From Sphingobacteriales bacterium (GTDB lineage Bacteria > Bacteroidota > Bacteroidia > Chitinophagales > Chitinophagaceae), in assembly GCA_004144175.1 (NCBI GenBank), contig SEFT01000008.1, positions 62,001 to 126,000 on the forward strand: a stretch of DNA of 64,000 nt. Reading direction: 5' to 3'. A program made the position numbers and the translations under genes. Of the stretch, positions 42,225 through 51,041 are shown piece after piece (positions within the stretch are counted from its first letter, which is position 1; every line of letters starts with the position of its first letter). Under the pieces are notes generated by a model, which saw only the letters and a list, made by a program, of their open reading frames with translations, searched no databases and had not been told where the DNA came from.

Positions 42225-42689
42225 TTACTGCTTTGGTACCGAAAACTCGCCTTCGGTAAAAACCACGCTGGTACTTCCGGTGGTGCTTATTAGCTCACAA
42301 TTGAACCTGCCGGATACAGAACCTGGGGCATTTTCTGTTATCTGTATTTGCCCGCGTATAGAATTGTATTGTACGTTATCTTCCAGATACACGATCTTAG
42401 TAAACCCATCCAATGCATAGGTTTGCACTCCATTAAAGGGCGATACCGTAATATTGATGCTGCCGTACGACCCCGAGCAATTGATACGCATATTGGCAGT
42501 AGGCTGTAGTTCAGCATATCCGCTAGAAAGGCTCCAGTATTCACCGTTTATAAGCGCTGATATCATTGCCGGGCCGGATGGCTGCGGTGTTACACCTGTG
42601 TTATTATCGTCTTTATTACAAGATGAAAAGAAGCCTGTAGTTAATACCAGGAGCAAACTCAATAAACGCCAATATCGTATCGAAGCCAT
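42225..42689 (-). CDS. Lipoprotein of unknown function, tandem paralogue
   Basis: 154 aa. The lipoprotein signal is RLLSLLLVLTTGFFSSC, followed by an Asn/Asp linker. The mature domain mirrors its neighbour: WSLSSGYAELQPTANMRINCSGS, VSPFNGVQTYALDGFTKIVYLEDNVQYNSIRGQIQITENAPGSVSGRFNCELI and an end TEGEFSVPKQ. The two lie 25 bp apart on one strand and appear to be an old tandem duplication. Function unknown. Confidence 0.68.
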   Translation of the reverse strand: MASIRYWRLLSLLLVLTTGFFSSCNKDDNNTGVTPQPSGPAMISALINGEYWSLSSGYAELQPTANMRINCSGSYGSINITVSPFNGVQTYALDGFTKIVYLEDNVQYNSIRGQIQITENAPGSVSGRFNCELISTTGSTSVVFTEGEFSVPKQ

Positions 42690-42701
42690 GCTTAAAATTA
42701 C

Positions 42702-43178
42702 TTAATATTTCTGCAACATAACATTGGCCATCGCCACAACGCCCTCTTCGCGGCCTACAAAGCTAAGGTGCTCAGTGGTAGTAGCCTTAATAGATACATC
42801 ATCTGCCGACACGTGCAGCAGGTTGGCTATAGTTGTGCGCATTTGCTCTACATACGGCGCTATCTTAGGTGCTTGCAGCATCAGCGTACTATCGATGTTC
42901 ACCAGCCAGAAGCCTTTTTCGCGTACCAATGCATAGCTGCGCTTGAGCAGTATTTTGCTGTCGATGCCTTTATAAACCAGGTCTGTATCTGGGAAGTGCA
43001 TCCCTATATCGCCCAGACTAAGGGCCCCAAGCAGCGCATCGCATATAGCATGCAGCAGTACATCGGCATCCGAATGGCCTACTGCACCTTTGGTATGAGG
43101 TATCTTTATGCCGCCCAGCCACAAATCTCTTCCTTCCTCCAGCCTGTGAAAATCTATTCCTTGTCCTATTCTGTACAT
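42702..43178 (-). CDS. ispF: 2-C-methyl-D-erythritol 2,4-cyclodiphosphate synthase
   Basis: 158 aa from ATG 43178, the normal size. Catalyses the fifth step of the MEP isoprenoid pathway. RIGQGIDFHRL, GHSDADVLLHAICDALLGA (zinc ligands) and NIDSTLMLQAPKI are characteristic, and the C-terminal KATTTEHLSFVGREEGVVAMA block is complete. The tracked start (43220) would add 14 residues that lie in a terminator hairpin, so ATG 43178 is used. No other MEP genes are nearby. Confidence 0.95.
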   Translation of the reverse strand: MYRIGQGIDFHRLEEGRDLWLGGIKIPHTKGAVGHSDADVLLHAICDALLGALSLGDIGMHFPDTDLVYKGIDSKILLKRSYALVREKGFWLVNIDSTLMLQAPKIAPYVEQMRTTIANLLHVSADDVSIKATTTEHLSFVGREEGVVAMANVMLQKY

Positions 43179-43207
43179 AATAGTGTGTTTACCAAATGAA
43201 TATAGTA

Positions 43208-43244
43208 AAAATAGCGTCATGGCAGTAAACCATGACGCTATTTT
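43208..43244 (-). terminator. Terminator between hutU and ispF
   Basis: A perfect 15 bp stem (AAAATAGCGTCATGG / CCATGACGCTATTTT) with a 7 nt loop and a T-rich tail on the minus strand. It ends the hutU transcript and overlaps the ORF-track start of ispF. Confidence 0.9.
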
Positions 43245-43262
43245 GTTTTTAAGAAAGTTGTA

Positions 43263-44924
43263 TTACCAGATATTCAGTCCGTGCTCTTCGCCTGTTTCTT
43301 CTGCCAGGTCGTAGCCGGCATCTGTATGGCGAAGCACGCCCATTGCAGGATCATTATACAGTACACGGCGCAGGCGCTCATCAGCTTCGGCAGTGCCGTC
43401 TGCAACAATGACCATACCTGCGTGCAGCGAGTAGCCCATACCTACGCCACCACCATGATGGAACGATACCCAGCTAGCCCCGCCTGCGGTGTTGATGAGC
43501 GCATTCAGTATCGGCCAGTCGGCAACTGCATCGCTGCCATCTTTCATCGCTTCCGTTTCACGGTTAGGCGACGCTACAGAGCCGCAGTCGAGGTGGTCGC
43601 GGCCTATCACGATCGGCGCTTTTACTTTTCCTTCCCTTACAAGTTGATTGAACAGCAGCCCCGCTTTTTCACGCTCACCCATGCCCAGCCAGCAGATACG
43701 TGCCGGTAGCCCCTGGAATGCGATCTTTTCTTTCGCCATAGTCAGCCAGCGTTGAAGGCCTTTGTTCTCCGGGAATAGCTCCATAAGCGCCTTATCTGTT
43801 ACCGCAATATCCTCAGGATCGCCACTCAAGGCTACCCAACGGAATGGACCTTTACCCTCGCAGAACAGCGGACGGATATACGCAGGCACGAAGCCCGGGA
43901 AGTCAAATGCGTTCTTCACACCGCGCTTGTCATGCGCCTGTCCGCGCAGATTGTTACCGTAGTCGAAGGTAATAGCGCCCAGCTTCTGTAGCTCCAACAT
44001 CTGGCGTACTTGTTTTGCCATCGTATCCAGCGAGCGGCTTTGATATTCTTCAGGGTTGCTGCTGCGCAGTGCATTTGCCTCAGCCACGCTTAGTCCTTCA
44101 GGAAAGTAGCCGATCAGTTCATCGTGTGCCGATGTCTGGTCGGTAAGGGTATCTGGTATGATGTTGCGGTCTATCAGGCGTTGCAGCAGATCTACCACGT
44201 TGCAGCATACACCTATCGATATCGCTTCTTTATTTTCTTTAGCTTTTAATGACCAATGGATGGCTTCATCTATATCGCTGGTCCATTTATCGAGGTAGCG
44301 GGTTTCAATACGCTTCTTAATGCGCCATTCTTCCATTTCAGCAGCAAGGCATACACCTTCGTTCATGGTGATGGCCAGCGGCTGAGCACCACCCATACCG
44401 CCAAGACCAGCGGTAACGTTCAGAGTGCCCTTCAGCGAGCCATTATAATGCTGATTAGCCAGCGACAGGTAAGTCTCATAAGTACCTTGTACGATACCTT
44501 GTGTGCCGATGTATATCCAGCTACCGGCGGTCATCTGGCCGTACATCATCAGGCCTTTGGCTTCCAACTCGCGGAAGTGTTCCCAGGTGGCCCAGCGGCC
44601 TACCAAGTTCGAGTTGGCGATGATAACGCGCGGTGCATCTTTATGCGAACGCAATACACCCACAGGCTTGCCCGACTGTACCAGCAGTGTTTCGTCCTCG
44701 TTCAGGTCTTTCAGGCACTCCAGTATTTTGTCGAAGCTTTTCCAGTCGCGGGCAGCTTTACCAATACCACCGTACACAACAAGGTCCTCAGGGCGTTCCG
44801 CCACCTCGGGGTCCAGGTTGTTCTGTATCATACGGAAGGCAGCTTCTGCTACCCAGTTCTTACAATTCAGTTCGCTGCCACGTGGCGAGCGTATAATGCG
44901 ATGTGTTGCTTCGATGCCTGACAT
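43263..44924 (-). CDS. hutU: Urocanate hydratase
   Basis: 553 aa, the normal length. Converts urocanate to 4-imidazolone-5-propionate in histidine degradation, using a tightly bound NAD. Visible landmarks are [25 protein letters not shown] in the first third, [24 protein letters not shown] in the NAD region, [13 protein letters not shown], then [18 protein letters not shown] and [21 protein letters not shown]. The other hut genes (hutH, hutI, hutG) are not in the window. Single-gene unit with its own terminator. Confidence 0.96.
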   Translation of the reverse strand: MSGIEATHRIIRSPRGSELNCKNWVAEAAFRMIQNNLDPEVAERPEDLVVYGGIGKAARDWKSFDKILECLKDLNEDETLLVQSGKPVGVLRSHKDAPRVIIANSNLVGRWATWEHFRELEAKGLMMYGQMTAGSWIYIGTQGIVQGTYETYLSLANQHYNGSLKGTLNVTAGLGGMGGAQPLAITMNEGVCLAAEMEEWRIKKRIETRYLDKWTSDIDEAIHWSLKAKENKEAISIGVCCNVVDLLQRLIDRNIIPDTLTDQTSAHDELIGYFPEGLSVAEANALRSSNPEEYQSRSLDTMAKQVRQMLELQKLGAITFDYGNNLRGQAHDKRGVKNAFDFPGFVPAYIRPLFCEGKGPFRWVALSGDPEDIAVTDKALMELFPENKGLQRWLTMAKEKIAFQGLPARICWLGMGEREKAGLLFNQLVREGKVKAPIVIGRDHLDCGSVASPNRETEAMKDGSDAVADWPILNALINTAGGASWVSFHHGGGVGMGYSLHAGMVIVADGTAEADERLRRVLYNDPAMGVLRHTDAGYDLAEETGEEHGLNIW

Positions 44925-44928
44925 ATTA

Positions 44929-44951
44929 AGTCAAAAGTTAAAAGTCAAAAG
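44929..44951. repeat. Short A-rich direct repeat (AGTCAAAAG ... AGTCAAAAG)
   Basis: AGTCAAAAG-TTAAA-AGTCAAAAG in the 44 bp between hutU and purC. Similar short A-rich runs are common in Bacteroidota intergenic regions. Two copies only; not a CRISPR or terminator. Confidence 0.35.
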
Positions 44952-44968
44952 ATTAAAGTGTGTGGTGA

Positions 44969-45922
44969 TTAAAGGGTTCCTATCTGATCAGGAATCGGTG
45001 GCAAATGATCCAGTTCTGCGTTCAGTTTTGCGATCATCTCTGCTTCGCTCACATCCTCTTTCACAAATTTCTTCCCGGTAACATGCTCGTACAGCTCTAT
45101 GTACCGTTCAGAGATGCGGCTTACTACCTCGTCGGTCATTTCGGGAACTTGTTGCCCATCCTTACCCTGGAAACCGTTTTCCATAAGCCATTCGCGAACG
45201 AACTCTTTAGATAATTGCTTCTGTGGCTCGCCTGCCTTTTGGCGCTCTTCAAATCCATCGAGGTAGAAGTAGCGTGAAGAATCCGGTGTATGTATCTCGT
45301 CTATCAGGTAAATGGTGTCACCTATTTTTCCAAATTCGTATTTGGTGTCTACCAGTATCAACCCGCGCTCATTGGCCATCTTACGTCCGCGCTCAAATAC
45401 GGCAAGTGTCAGTTGCTCCAGTTGCTCGTATTCTTTCTCCGGTACTATCCCTTTTTTTATGATCTCTTCGCGCGATATGTCTTCATCATGCCCCTCGTGC
45501 GCTTTGGTCGTTGGCGTGATGATCGGCTGCTCGAACGGATCATTTTCCCTCATGCCTTCCGGCAGCGCTACGCCGCAAAGCTCGCGTTTGCCGCTTTTGT
45601 AAGTACGCCATGCGTGGCCGGTAAGGTTGCCTCGTACTACCATCTCTACGGGGTAGGTCTCGCATTTATAGCCTATGGCAGCATTTGGCAGTGGCACTTT
45701 TATCAGCCAGTTAGGTACTATGTCCTTAGTAGCTTCGAGGAACTGCGCAGCGATCTGGTTCAGCACCTGCCCCTTATAAGGTATAGGGCGGGGGAGCACC
45801 ACATCGAAGGCCGATATACGGTCGCTTACTACCATTACCATGTACTTGTCTGCAATGGTGTATACATCCCGTACCTTACCCTTGTAAAAATTAGTCTGAT
45901 GTGGAAGCTGTAGTTGCTGCAT
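44969..45922 (-). CDS. purC: Phosphoribosylaminoimidazole-succinocarboxamide synthase
   Basis: 317 aa. Joins aspartate to CAIR in purine synthesis. [12 protein letters not shown] near the start is the ATP loop, [28 protein letters not shown] follows, and [26 protein letters not shown] and [32 protein letters not shown] complete the SAICAR synthetase fold. The C-terminal extension (about 60 residues) is typical of the longer bacterial/yeast subgroup. A TAATTTTG element lies 43 nt upstream, next to the terminator of the leucine dehydrogenase gene. Confidence 0.95.
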   Translation of the reverse strand: MQQLQLPHQTNFYKGKVRDVYTIADKYMVMVVSDRISAFDVVLPRPIPYKGQVLNQIAAQFLEATKDIVPNWLIKVPLPNAAIGYKCETYPVEMVVRGNLTGHAWRTYKSGKRELCGVALPEGMRENDPFEQPIITPTTKAHEGHDEDISREEIIKKGIVPEKEYEQLEQLTLAVFERGRKMANERGLILVDTKYEFGKIGDTIYLIDEIHTPDSSRYFYLDGFEERQKAGEPQKQLSKEFVREWLMENGFQGKDGQQVPEMTDEVVSRISERYIELYEHVTGKKFVKEDVSEAEMIAKLNAELDHLPPIPDQIGTL

Positions 45923-45965
45923 AGTATCTTATTATCGGCCCGACCGCTTCGGCGGCTAGCCGGGG

Positions 45966-45973
45966 CAAAATTA
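45966..45973 (-). promoter_or_regulatory. -7 element (TAATTTTG) of purC fused to a terminator tail
   Basis: TAATTTTG on the minus strand comes directly after the T-run of the leucine dehydrogenase terminator (CTTTTTTAATTTTG). The 43 nt leader contains a small GC-rich hairpin (CCGCTTCGGCGG region). One gene's terminator tail thus forms part of the next gene's promoter. Confidence 0.5.
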
Positions 45974-45979
45974 AAAAAG

Positions 45980-46004
45980 AATTGCCTCCTTTTGGGAGGC
46001 AATT
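45980..46004 (-). terminator. Terminator of the leucine dehydrogenase gene
   Basis: A 10 bp stem (AATTGCCTCC / GGAGGCAATT) with a short loop and CTTTTTTAA on the minus strand. Confidence 0.9.
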
Positions 46005-46026
46005 TCGGGCTATGATTAAGATTTTT

Positions 46027-47100
46027 TTATAATCTCGATTTAACGCTGGCAATTGCCTGTATGCGTTTTTCGGCCATGTGCATGGCAGCCAGCTGGGTAT
46101 GCACCTTTTCTTTTTCAGAAGTAGCATAGATTTCCAGTGTGCGCTCGTATATTTTTTCTACGTTGCTCATCACGCGTTCGCGGTTGTAGCCTTCCAGCTC
46201 AGCGCTCACGTTTACCAGTCCGCCTGCATTTATGAGGAAGTCCGGTGCGTAGAGTATGCCTTTTTCTATCAACATAGGTCCGTGTACGGTTTCATCAGCA
46301 AGTTGGTTGTTGGCCGCACCTGCTATGATCGCGCATTTCATTTTTGAGATGCTCTCTGAATTAACGGTAGCACCCAATGCGCATGGAGCATAAATATCCA
46401 TTTCCATATCGAATATCTTGCTGCCTCCTACTACCTCTACTGCACGGTATTTTTCCAGCGTCTCTTTTATCTTCGTTTCGTTGATGTCAGAGATATACAC
46501 TTTAGCTCCTTCTTCTACCAGGTGGCCTACCAGGTATTGGCCCACATGGCCCACGCCCTGTACCAGCACTTTCTTACCCGAAAGGTTGTCGCTACCCCAC
46601 ATTTTCTTTGCAGATGCCTTCATACCCATGAACACACCATAAGCTGTAAATGGCGAGGGGTCGCCGCTACCGCCCATATACTCAGGAACACCGGTTACGA
46701 AGTCTGTCTCCAGCGAAATATATTCCATATCGCGCGCTGAAGTATTTACGTCTTCAGCGGTAATGTATTTACCATTCAGACTGTTAACGAACTTACCGTA
46801 GCGGCGCCACAGGCCTTCCGATTTGATATCTGCAGCATTGCCGATGATCACTGCTTTACCGCCGCCCAGGTTAAGGCCGCTGATAGCTGCTTTGTAAGTC
46901 ATGCCGCGGCTCAGGCGCAGGGAGTCGATCACTGCTTCCTCGTGGCTGTTATAGTTCCACAGGCGCGTACCACCGAGGGCCGGACCAAGGGTAGTATTAT
47001 GAATAGCGATGATCGCATTCAGTCCTGAATATGGGTCGTGGCAGAATACGAGCTGTTCGTGGCCCATTTGCTGCATATGCTCAAATACAGATTGCTGCAT
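46027..47100 (-). CDS. Glu/Leu/Phe/Val dehydrogenase, leucine dehydrogenase-like
   Basis: 357 aa, the length of leucine/valine dehydrogenases. The catalytic Lys block is TYKAAISGLNLGGGKAVIIGNA (GGGK in place of the GGAKGG of glutamate dehydrogenase). TAEDVNTSARDMEYI and the Rossmann loop VLVQGVGHVGQYLVGHLVEEGAKV follow. It interconverts branched-chain amino acids with their 2-oxoacids using NAD, and so is linked to iso-branched fatty-acid precursors typical of Bacteroidota. A TAGGTTTG element lies 20 nt before the ATG. It is distinct from the glutamate dehydrogenase at 54-56 kb. Confidence 0.88.
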   Translation of the reverse strand: MQQSVFEHMQQMGHEQLVFCHDPYSGLNAIIAIHNTTLGPALGGTRLWNYNSHEEAVIDSLRLSRGMTYKAAISGLNLGGGKAVIIGNAADIKSEGLWRRYGKFVNSLNGKYITAEDVNTSARDMEYISLETDFVTGVPEYMGGSGDPSPFTAYGVFMGMKASAKKMWGSDNLSGKKVLVQGVGHVGQYLVGHLVEEGAKVYISDINETKIKETLEKYRAVEVVGGSKIFDMEMDIYAPCALGATVNSESISKMKCAIIAGAANNQLADETVHGPMLIEKGILYAPDFLINAGGLVNVSAELEGYNRERVMSNVEKIYERTLEIYATSEKEKVHTQLAAMHMAEKRIQAIASVKSRL

Positions 47101-47120
47101 AAGAATTTCTAATTTGGCTG

Positions 47121-47128
47121 CAAACCTA
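47121..47128 (-). promoter_or_regulatory. -7 element (TAGGTTTG) of the leucine dehydrogenase gene
   Basis: TAGGTTTG on the minus strand fits TAnnTTTG and ends 20 nt before the ATG. Confidence 0.45.
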
Positions 47129-47180
47129 AGCCTTTATTTGCCAAATTAATAACGGAGATATATTATTTGCATATAGCTCA

Positions 47181-47819
47181 CTACTTCCATTTTAGCACCT
47201 GTGTTTCGGCTATTACGTAGATGTGTTTATGTTCCGAAGGTTCCAGTACAAGATTACCGGTGAACTGACCAAAAGCGGGAAGTATAAACCGGTGCGTGTC
47301 CTCGCAAAAGCAGTTCAGCTTAATAGCGGTATGCCCCCGCCTCGAGATGCGGATGGCCGGATGCAGGTGACCATGTATGCAAAAGGTATCGCAGTCCTCA
47401 GGTGCATCATGTGCTATGTAGTAGGGGCCTATATGCAGGCCGTCGGTATGGAGCTCCATATTCCAGTCCAGGTACTTTTCCTTCGGTAGTATATCGTGGT
47501 TGCCGGTCACAAAGTCGATATGCAGCGACGCATGCCCGCTACGCCAGTGGGTGAATGCTTCGACCTCATTATTATGCTTGCTATGGAAAAGATCCCCTGC
47601 AATGATCAGCCGTTCTACCTGGTTGTTGTATATCAGGTTGGCCAACCGGGTCTCGTCTTGCTGTTGCGCATTCATGGGTATAGCTATACCGTTCTTACGG
47701 AAGTGAGCGCCCTTTCCCCAGTGTAAGTCCGAAACAATAAGTGTTTTTTGAGATGGCCATAATAAGGCCCTTTCTGCCAGCAGTTTTACCTGCTCTCCCT
47801 GCAATACAATATCGAGCAT
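47181..47819 (-). CDS. pdeM: PdeM-type metallophosphoesterase (ligase-associated DNA damage response endonuclease)
   Basis: 212 aa calcineurin-like phosphoesterase. Metal motifs in order: LIVSDLHWGKGAHFRKNGI, LIIAGDLFHSKHNNEVEAF, FVTGNHDIL, then YYIAHDAP and FCIHGHLHPAIRI. The HWGKGAHFR and FHSKHN features are typical of the PdeM subgroup, which in other bacteria sits with an ATP-dependent ligase and an Lhr-like helicase. Neither partner is adjacent here; neighbours are leucine dehydrogenase and tonB. A TAACTTTG element lies 10 nt before the ATG. Confidence 0.87.
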   Translation of the reverse strand: MLDIVLQGEQVKLLAERALLWPSQKTLIVSDLHWGKGAHFRKNGIAIPMNAQQQDETRLANLIYNNQVERLIIAGDLFHSKHNNEVEAFTHWRSGHASLHIDFVTGNHDILPKEKYLDWNMELHTDGLHIGPYYIAHDAPEDCDTFCIHGHLHPAIRISRRGHTAIKLNCFCEDTHRFILPAFGQFTGNLVLEPSEHKHIYVIAETQVLKWK

Positions 47820-47829
47820 AGCACTATTG

Positions 47830-47837
47830 CAAAGTTA
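47830..47837 (-). promoter_or_regulatory. -7 element (TAACTTTG) of pdeM
   Basis: TAACTTTG on the minus strand fits the consensus and ends 10 nt before the ATG, which predicts a 5' leader of only a few bases. The same octamer is used before tRNA-Ser. Confidence 0.48.
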
Positions 47838-47878
47838 CGAAAGCTGCACGTTTTTCATGCAGCTTTCGCAGGCAATTG

Positions 47879-48691
47879 CTACTGCAGTACGAAGCGTATT
47901 GGCAATGTATAAAATACCTTTACTGCACGGCCATTTTGTTTGCCGGGTTTCCACTTCGGCATACTGCGCACTACACGCAGCGCTTCGTCATTGCACCCGC
48001 CGCCGATGCCACGTATTACTTTTGCATCAGTAACGCTGCCATCTTCATTCACTACAAATTGTATGACCACACTTCCTTCAATACCGCTTTCCCTGGCAGC
48101 ATGAGGATAGTTCAGGCTGCGCTGCATAAATGCACTGATGTCTCCGTTGAATTGTGGCATTTCTTCTGCCCACTTCACCGGTGCAGGTGGCGGTGTAGCC
48201 GGGAGGGTGGGGATAGTTTCAGAGCCGGGTCCTATGCCGGTTTGGTTAGGCGTTGTAGCAGTTGCTGTACCATTAGCGTCCCCTTTTGCGTCCACCGGTC
48301 CGGGATCTTTACCGTTTAGATCGTCCATTGTTTTGGGTGGGTCGGTTACAAGGCTGTTATCTACTATTTTGGGTATAGTATAAGAAACGGTAGGCTTTAC
48401 GGCTGGTTGTGTAGTTGCGGGCTTAGGTGGTTCAATCTTTACAGGCTCAATGATTGGACAGATCGTTATCGTAACTGGTTTGTTTATAGCTATAGGCACC
48501 ACAAGGTCCGCATGTTTCTTAGGCCATAGCGCATAAGAGCAAAGCAGGGTACAAAGCAGCGCAACAGATAGTCCTGCTTTCTTCATGCGCAGGTGGTAAT
48601 TCTTCCTCAGTTCGTAGCCTCCGTATTGCTTGTTGCGGTTGTCAAAGACGATGTCGAGATAGTCAGCATGGGCAAGTGTTTGAAGTTCCAT
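47879..48691 (-). CDS. Energy transducer TonB
   Basis: 270 aa. A cytoplasmic N-terminus (LDIVFDNRNKQYGGYELRKNYHLRM) typical of Bacteroidota TonB precedes one membrane helix (GLSVALLCTLLCSYALWPK). A Pro/Lys/Thr-rich periplasmic spacer (IEPVKIEPPKPATTQPAVKPT and PPAPVKWAE) follows, and then the TonB C-terminal domain with ARESGIEGSVVIQFVVNEDGSVTDAKVIRGIGGGCNDEALRVVRSMPKWKPGKQNGRAVKV. It couples the proton motive force to TonB-dependent outer-membrane transporters. exbD is the upstream neighbour on the same strand, 49 bp away; exbB is not in the window. Confidence 0.92.
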   Translation of the reverse strand: MELQTLAHADYLDIVFDNRNKQYGGYELRKNYHLRMKKAGLSVALLCTLLCSYALWPKKHADLVVPIAINKPVTITICPIIEPVKIEPPKPATTQPAVKPTVSYTIPKIVDNSLVTDPPKTMDDLNGKDPGPVDAKGDANGTATATTPNQTGIGPGSETIPTLPATPPPAPVKWAEEMPQFNGDISAFMQRSLNYPHAARESGIEGSVVIQFVVNEDGSVTDAKVIRGIGGGCNDEALRVVRSMPKWKPGKQNGRAVKVFYTLPIRFVLQ

Positions 48692-48740
48692 AGTAGTGCG
48701 TTTATTAGATAGAAACGTTGAGTGGTTCTTTCCACAAATA

Positions 48741-49265
48741 CTATTGTAATCTTTTTGTCACCCATTGTTGTTCTTCATCGGTCAGGTCGGCTATAGCGTA
48801 GTAGGGTATCGCATTAATAGTCATCTCATCGAGTATGCTAATTACATCTTCGTACTTGCTGTGGTCATCAGGCTTGATGATGACGTGAAGTTTCCTTGCT
48901 TCTTCTGTACGTTCAGCAGTGGTTGTGTTTAACACTTTCTGCTTATTTAGTATCGTGTTTCTTAGTTCTGCTAATGATAGCTTGCGAAGATCTGTCTCAC
49001 TCTTTGCTGTTCCCTCGTAATAAAAGAACCGGTGTGCATCTGACGGAATAATGGTAACAGTTGCGCTCTCTATGAAAGCTGTTGTGGTACCGGGTGGCGG
49101 TGGATTGAAGGGCATATTGATGTCCATCATCTTAGATTCTGTCATGGTGGTGGTGTACATGAAGAAGGTAATGAGGAGAAAGCCCAGGTCAACCATAGGT
49201 GTGAGATCGATACGCGGCGCTGCAAGCCTGCCTTTTCTGCCGGAGGATAGTTGTATGTCTGCCAT
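48741..49265 (-). CDS. ExbD/TolR family biopolymer transport protein
   Basis: 174 aa from ATG 49265; the tracked start adds 19 residues within a terminator. One N-terminal membrane helix is preceded by the conserved PRIDLTPMVDLGFLLITFFMYTT, where the Asp of DLTPMVDL is the proton-carrying residue of ExbD/TolR. A periplasmic domain of about 130 residues follows (VIIKPDDHSKYEDVISILDEMT). It works with ExbB and TonB (or TolQ/TolA) to energise outer-membrane transport. It is immediately upstream of tonB. The motor partner exbB must be elsewhere. Confidence 0.9.
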   Translation of the reverse strand: MADIQLSSGRKGRLAAPRIDLTPMVDLGFLLITFFMYTTTMTESKMMDINMPFNPPPPGTTTAFIESATVTIIPSDAHRFFYYEGTAKSETDLRKLSLAELRNTILNKQKVLNTTTAERTEEARKLHVIIKPDDHSKYEDVISILDEMTINAIPYYAIADLTDEEQQWVTKRLQ

Positions 49266-49316
49266 AACAATAGGTTTATTACTAAGACTATTGCCGTGCA
49301 GATTTCCATAAAAGCA

Positions 49317-49342
49317 AACCACCCTGCTTTAGCAGGGCGGTT
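49317..49342 (-). terminator. Terminator between trhO and exbD
   Basis: An 11 bp stem with one mismatch (AACCACCCTGC / GCAGGGCGGTT) and a 4 nt loop on the minus strand; its T-tail is weak. It supports the downstream start of exbD. Confidence 0.7.
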
Positions 49343-49349
49343 AAACTAT

Positions 49350-50438
49350 CTAGCTGTTAGGCTGATGTATCTTTATGTTCGCGAACCGTTCTTGTTTCCA
49401 TTGGTCGCGGTGCTTGCGTAATGGGTGGTCTTTCGATTTGTTGAAGATCATCATGCCGTTCTCGCGGCCTGCACGGCGCTCTCTTTGTTCTTCGGCCGAC
49501 AGGTTCTTTTCTTCGTTACATACTATGCTGCAACAACCTTGCAATTCGGCAGCACAAGACTCACATTGTATGAACAGCAGGTGACAACCATCGTTCTTGC
49601 AGTTGGTGTGCGTATCGCAGGGCTTTCCGCATACATGGCATTGGGCTATAATGTCGTCGGTAATGCGCTCGCCCAGGCGCTCGTCAAATACAAAGTTCTT
49701 ACCGATAAATTTCAACGGCAGTTCCTGCTCTTTAGCCTTGCGTGCATATTCTATAATGCCGCCCTCTAGTTGGAAGATATTAGTAAAGCCATTGTGCAGC
49801 ATATATGCACTGGCTTTCTCGCAGCGGATGCCGCCCGTGCAGTACATGATGATGTTTTTATCCTTCTGGTCTTTCAACATCTCCACTGCCATAGGCAACT
49901 GATCGCGGAAGGTATCGGAAGGCACTTCTATTGCATTCTGAAAATGGCCCACTTCATATTCGTAGTGGTTGCGCATGTCCACAATGATGGTATCCGGGTT
50001 ATCGGCCAGCTCATTGAATTCTTTAGCCTTCAGATGCGTACCCATTTTCGAAGGGTCGAAGGTAGGGTCATCTATACCATCGGCTACTATCTTGGGCCTT
50101 ACTTTCATACGCAGTACCCAGAAAGACTTTCCATCATCATCCACAGCAATGTTCATACGAATGCCGTTCAGTGCATCATCGGCAGCATAGAGGGCATCGC
50201 GGAATGCCTCGAAATTGCTATCCGGTACACTTATTTGCCCGTTGATGCCTTCCTGTGCAATGTAGATGCGGCCGAAGACCTTTAGCTCGTAGAATTTAAT
50301 GTACAGCTCATCGCGAAACTTCTGCGTGTCGGCAATGTTGAAGTACTTATAAAAGGAAACTGTTTTGCGGTGCTCTGTCTCAGCAAGCATACGCGCCTTC
50401 AGTTCCTCGTTCGAGATGCGGTTGTGTAACACTGGCAT
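49350..50438 (-). CDS. trhO: tRNA uridine 34 hydroxylase, rhodanese-type (TrhO/YceA)
   Basis: 362 aa from ATG 50438; GGAAGG lies 6 bp upstream as a Shine-Dalgarno, and the tracked start 65 codons earlier has no support. The N-terminal UPF0176 domain has [23 protein letters not shown]. The rhodanese domain follows with [31 protein letters not shown] and the active-site loop [16 protein letters not shown] Cys-rich C-terminal domain ([30 protein letters not shown]) is likely a metal site. It forms 5-hydroxyuridine at the wobble position of tRNAs. A TATCTTTG element is 52 nt upstream. Confidence 0.92.
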   Translation of the reverse strand: MPVLHNRISNEELKARMLAETEHRKTVSFYKYFNIADTQKFRDELYIKFYELKVFGRIYIAQEGINGQISVPDSNFEAFRDALYAADDALNGIRMNIAVDDDGKSFWVLRMKVRPKIVADGIDDPTFDPSKMGTHLKAKEFNELADNPDTIIVDMRNHYEYEVGHFQNAIEVPSDTFRDQLPMAVEMLKDQKDKNIIMYCTGGIRCEKASAYMLHNGFTNIFQLEGGIIEYARKAKEQELPLKFIGKNFVFDERLGERITDDIIAQCHVCGKPCDTHTNCKNDGCHLLFIQCESCAAELQGCCSIVCNEEKNLSAEEQRERRAGRENGMMIFNKSKDHPLRKHRDQWKQERFANIKIHQPNS

Positions 50439-50490
50439 GGTGTACCTTCCTTTTCTTTTATGAGGTAAAGACAATAAATAAATACGGGCG

Positions 50491-50498
50491 CAAAGATA
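50491..50498 (-). promoter_or_regulatory. -7 element (TATCTTTG) of trhO
   Basis: TATCTTTG on the minus strand fits TAnnTTTG and lies 52 nt before ATG 50438. It is inside the ORF-track version of the gene, which supports the downstream start. Confidence 0.5.
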
Positions 50499-50545
50499 CA
50501 AAAACGCCTCTATCAACGGTGATTTGGAGCTGTGCAAAAGTGCGA

Positions 50546-50569
50546 AAAGCCTGAGTGCACTCAGGCTTT
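50546..50569 (-). terminator. Terminator of the 112-aa secreted protein gene
   Basis: A 24-nt perfect palindrome (arm AAAGCCTGAGTG) between the 112-aa gene and trhO, with TTTTCG following on the minus strand. Confidence 0.82.
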
Positions 50570-50583
50570 GATCGGCATTCAGC

Positions 50584-50922
50584 TTATTGTTTTTTCCGAA
50601 GCGTGTAGATGATAATAGCACCGTTATTTCCATTCGGTGCTCCGGTGCTGCTTACCACTTCCCATCCGTTACGGGCCAGCAGGTTTATGGCATCGGTAAG
50701 CGAATTAAAGTCTTTGACTTCTTCTATCATTTTTTGTTCCGCTTCTGTAGGCCTATACTTATCGCCCATGTCAAGCTCTATCTGCATCTTTCGGCTCATC
50801 ACTTTTCTTTCGGCAGTTATTTGGCAATATTGTGCAGGTGCATTTGTAACAGTGCTGCTTTGGGCAAATGAAAACTGGGTTGTCAGTGCCACTGTGCAGC
50901 AGATTAGGAAAAGTCTTTTCAT
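50584..50922 (-). CDS. Secreted DUF4177-like small protein
   Basis: 112 aa. A signal peptide ([18 protein letters not shown]) precedes a mature part with [23 protein letters not shown], then [37 protein letters not shown]. The helix-then-NGWEVV-then-strand pattern resembles DUF4177-type domains, which usually begin with a strand, then a helix and the WEL/WEVV motif. Function unknown; no close operon partner. Confidence 0.65.
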   Translation of the reverse strand: MKRLFLICCTVALTTQFSFAQSSTVTNAPAQYCQITAERKVMSRKMQIELDMGDKYRPTEAEQKMIEEVKDFNSLTDAINLLARNGWEVVSSTGAPNGNNGAIIIYTLRKKQ

Positions 50923-51041
50923 AATTATTCTATTTGTGCCTAATATAGCGCACAGGGAGCTATGTTTTTAGAAGAGTCTTAAAATATGGATATTTTGGAA
51001 GCGGCCAGAATGTTTTAGCTTTACTCTAAAGGTTTTAACCC

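Noticed and set aside
44929-44951. AGTCAAAAG repeat considered as a CRISPR fragment or integration scar
   Set aside because: Only two short copies with no spacers and no nearby cas genes or recombinase.
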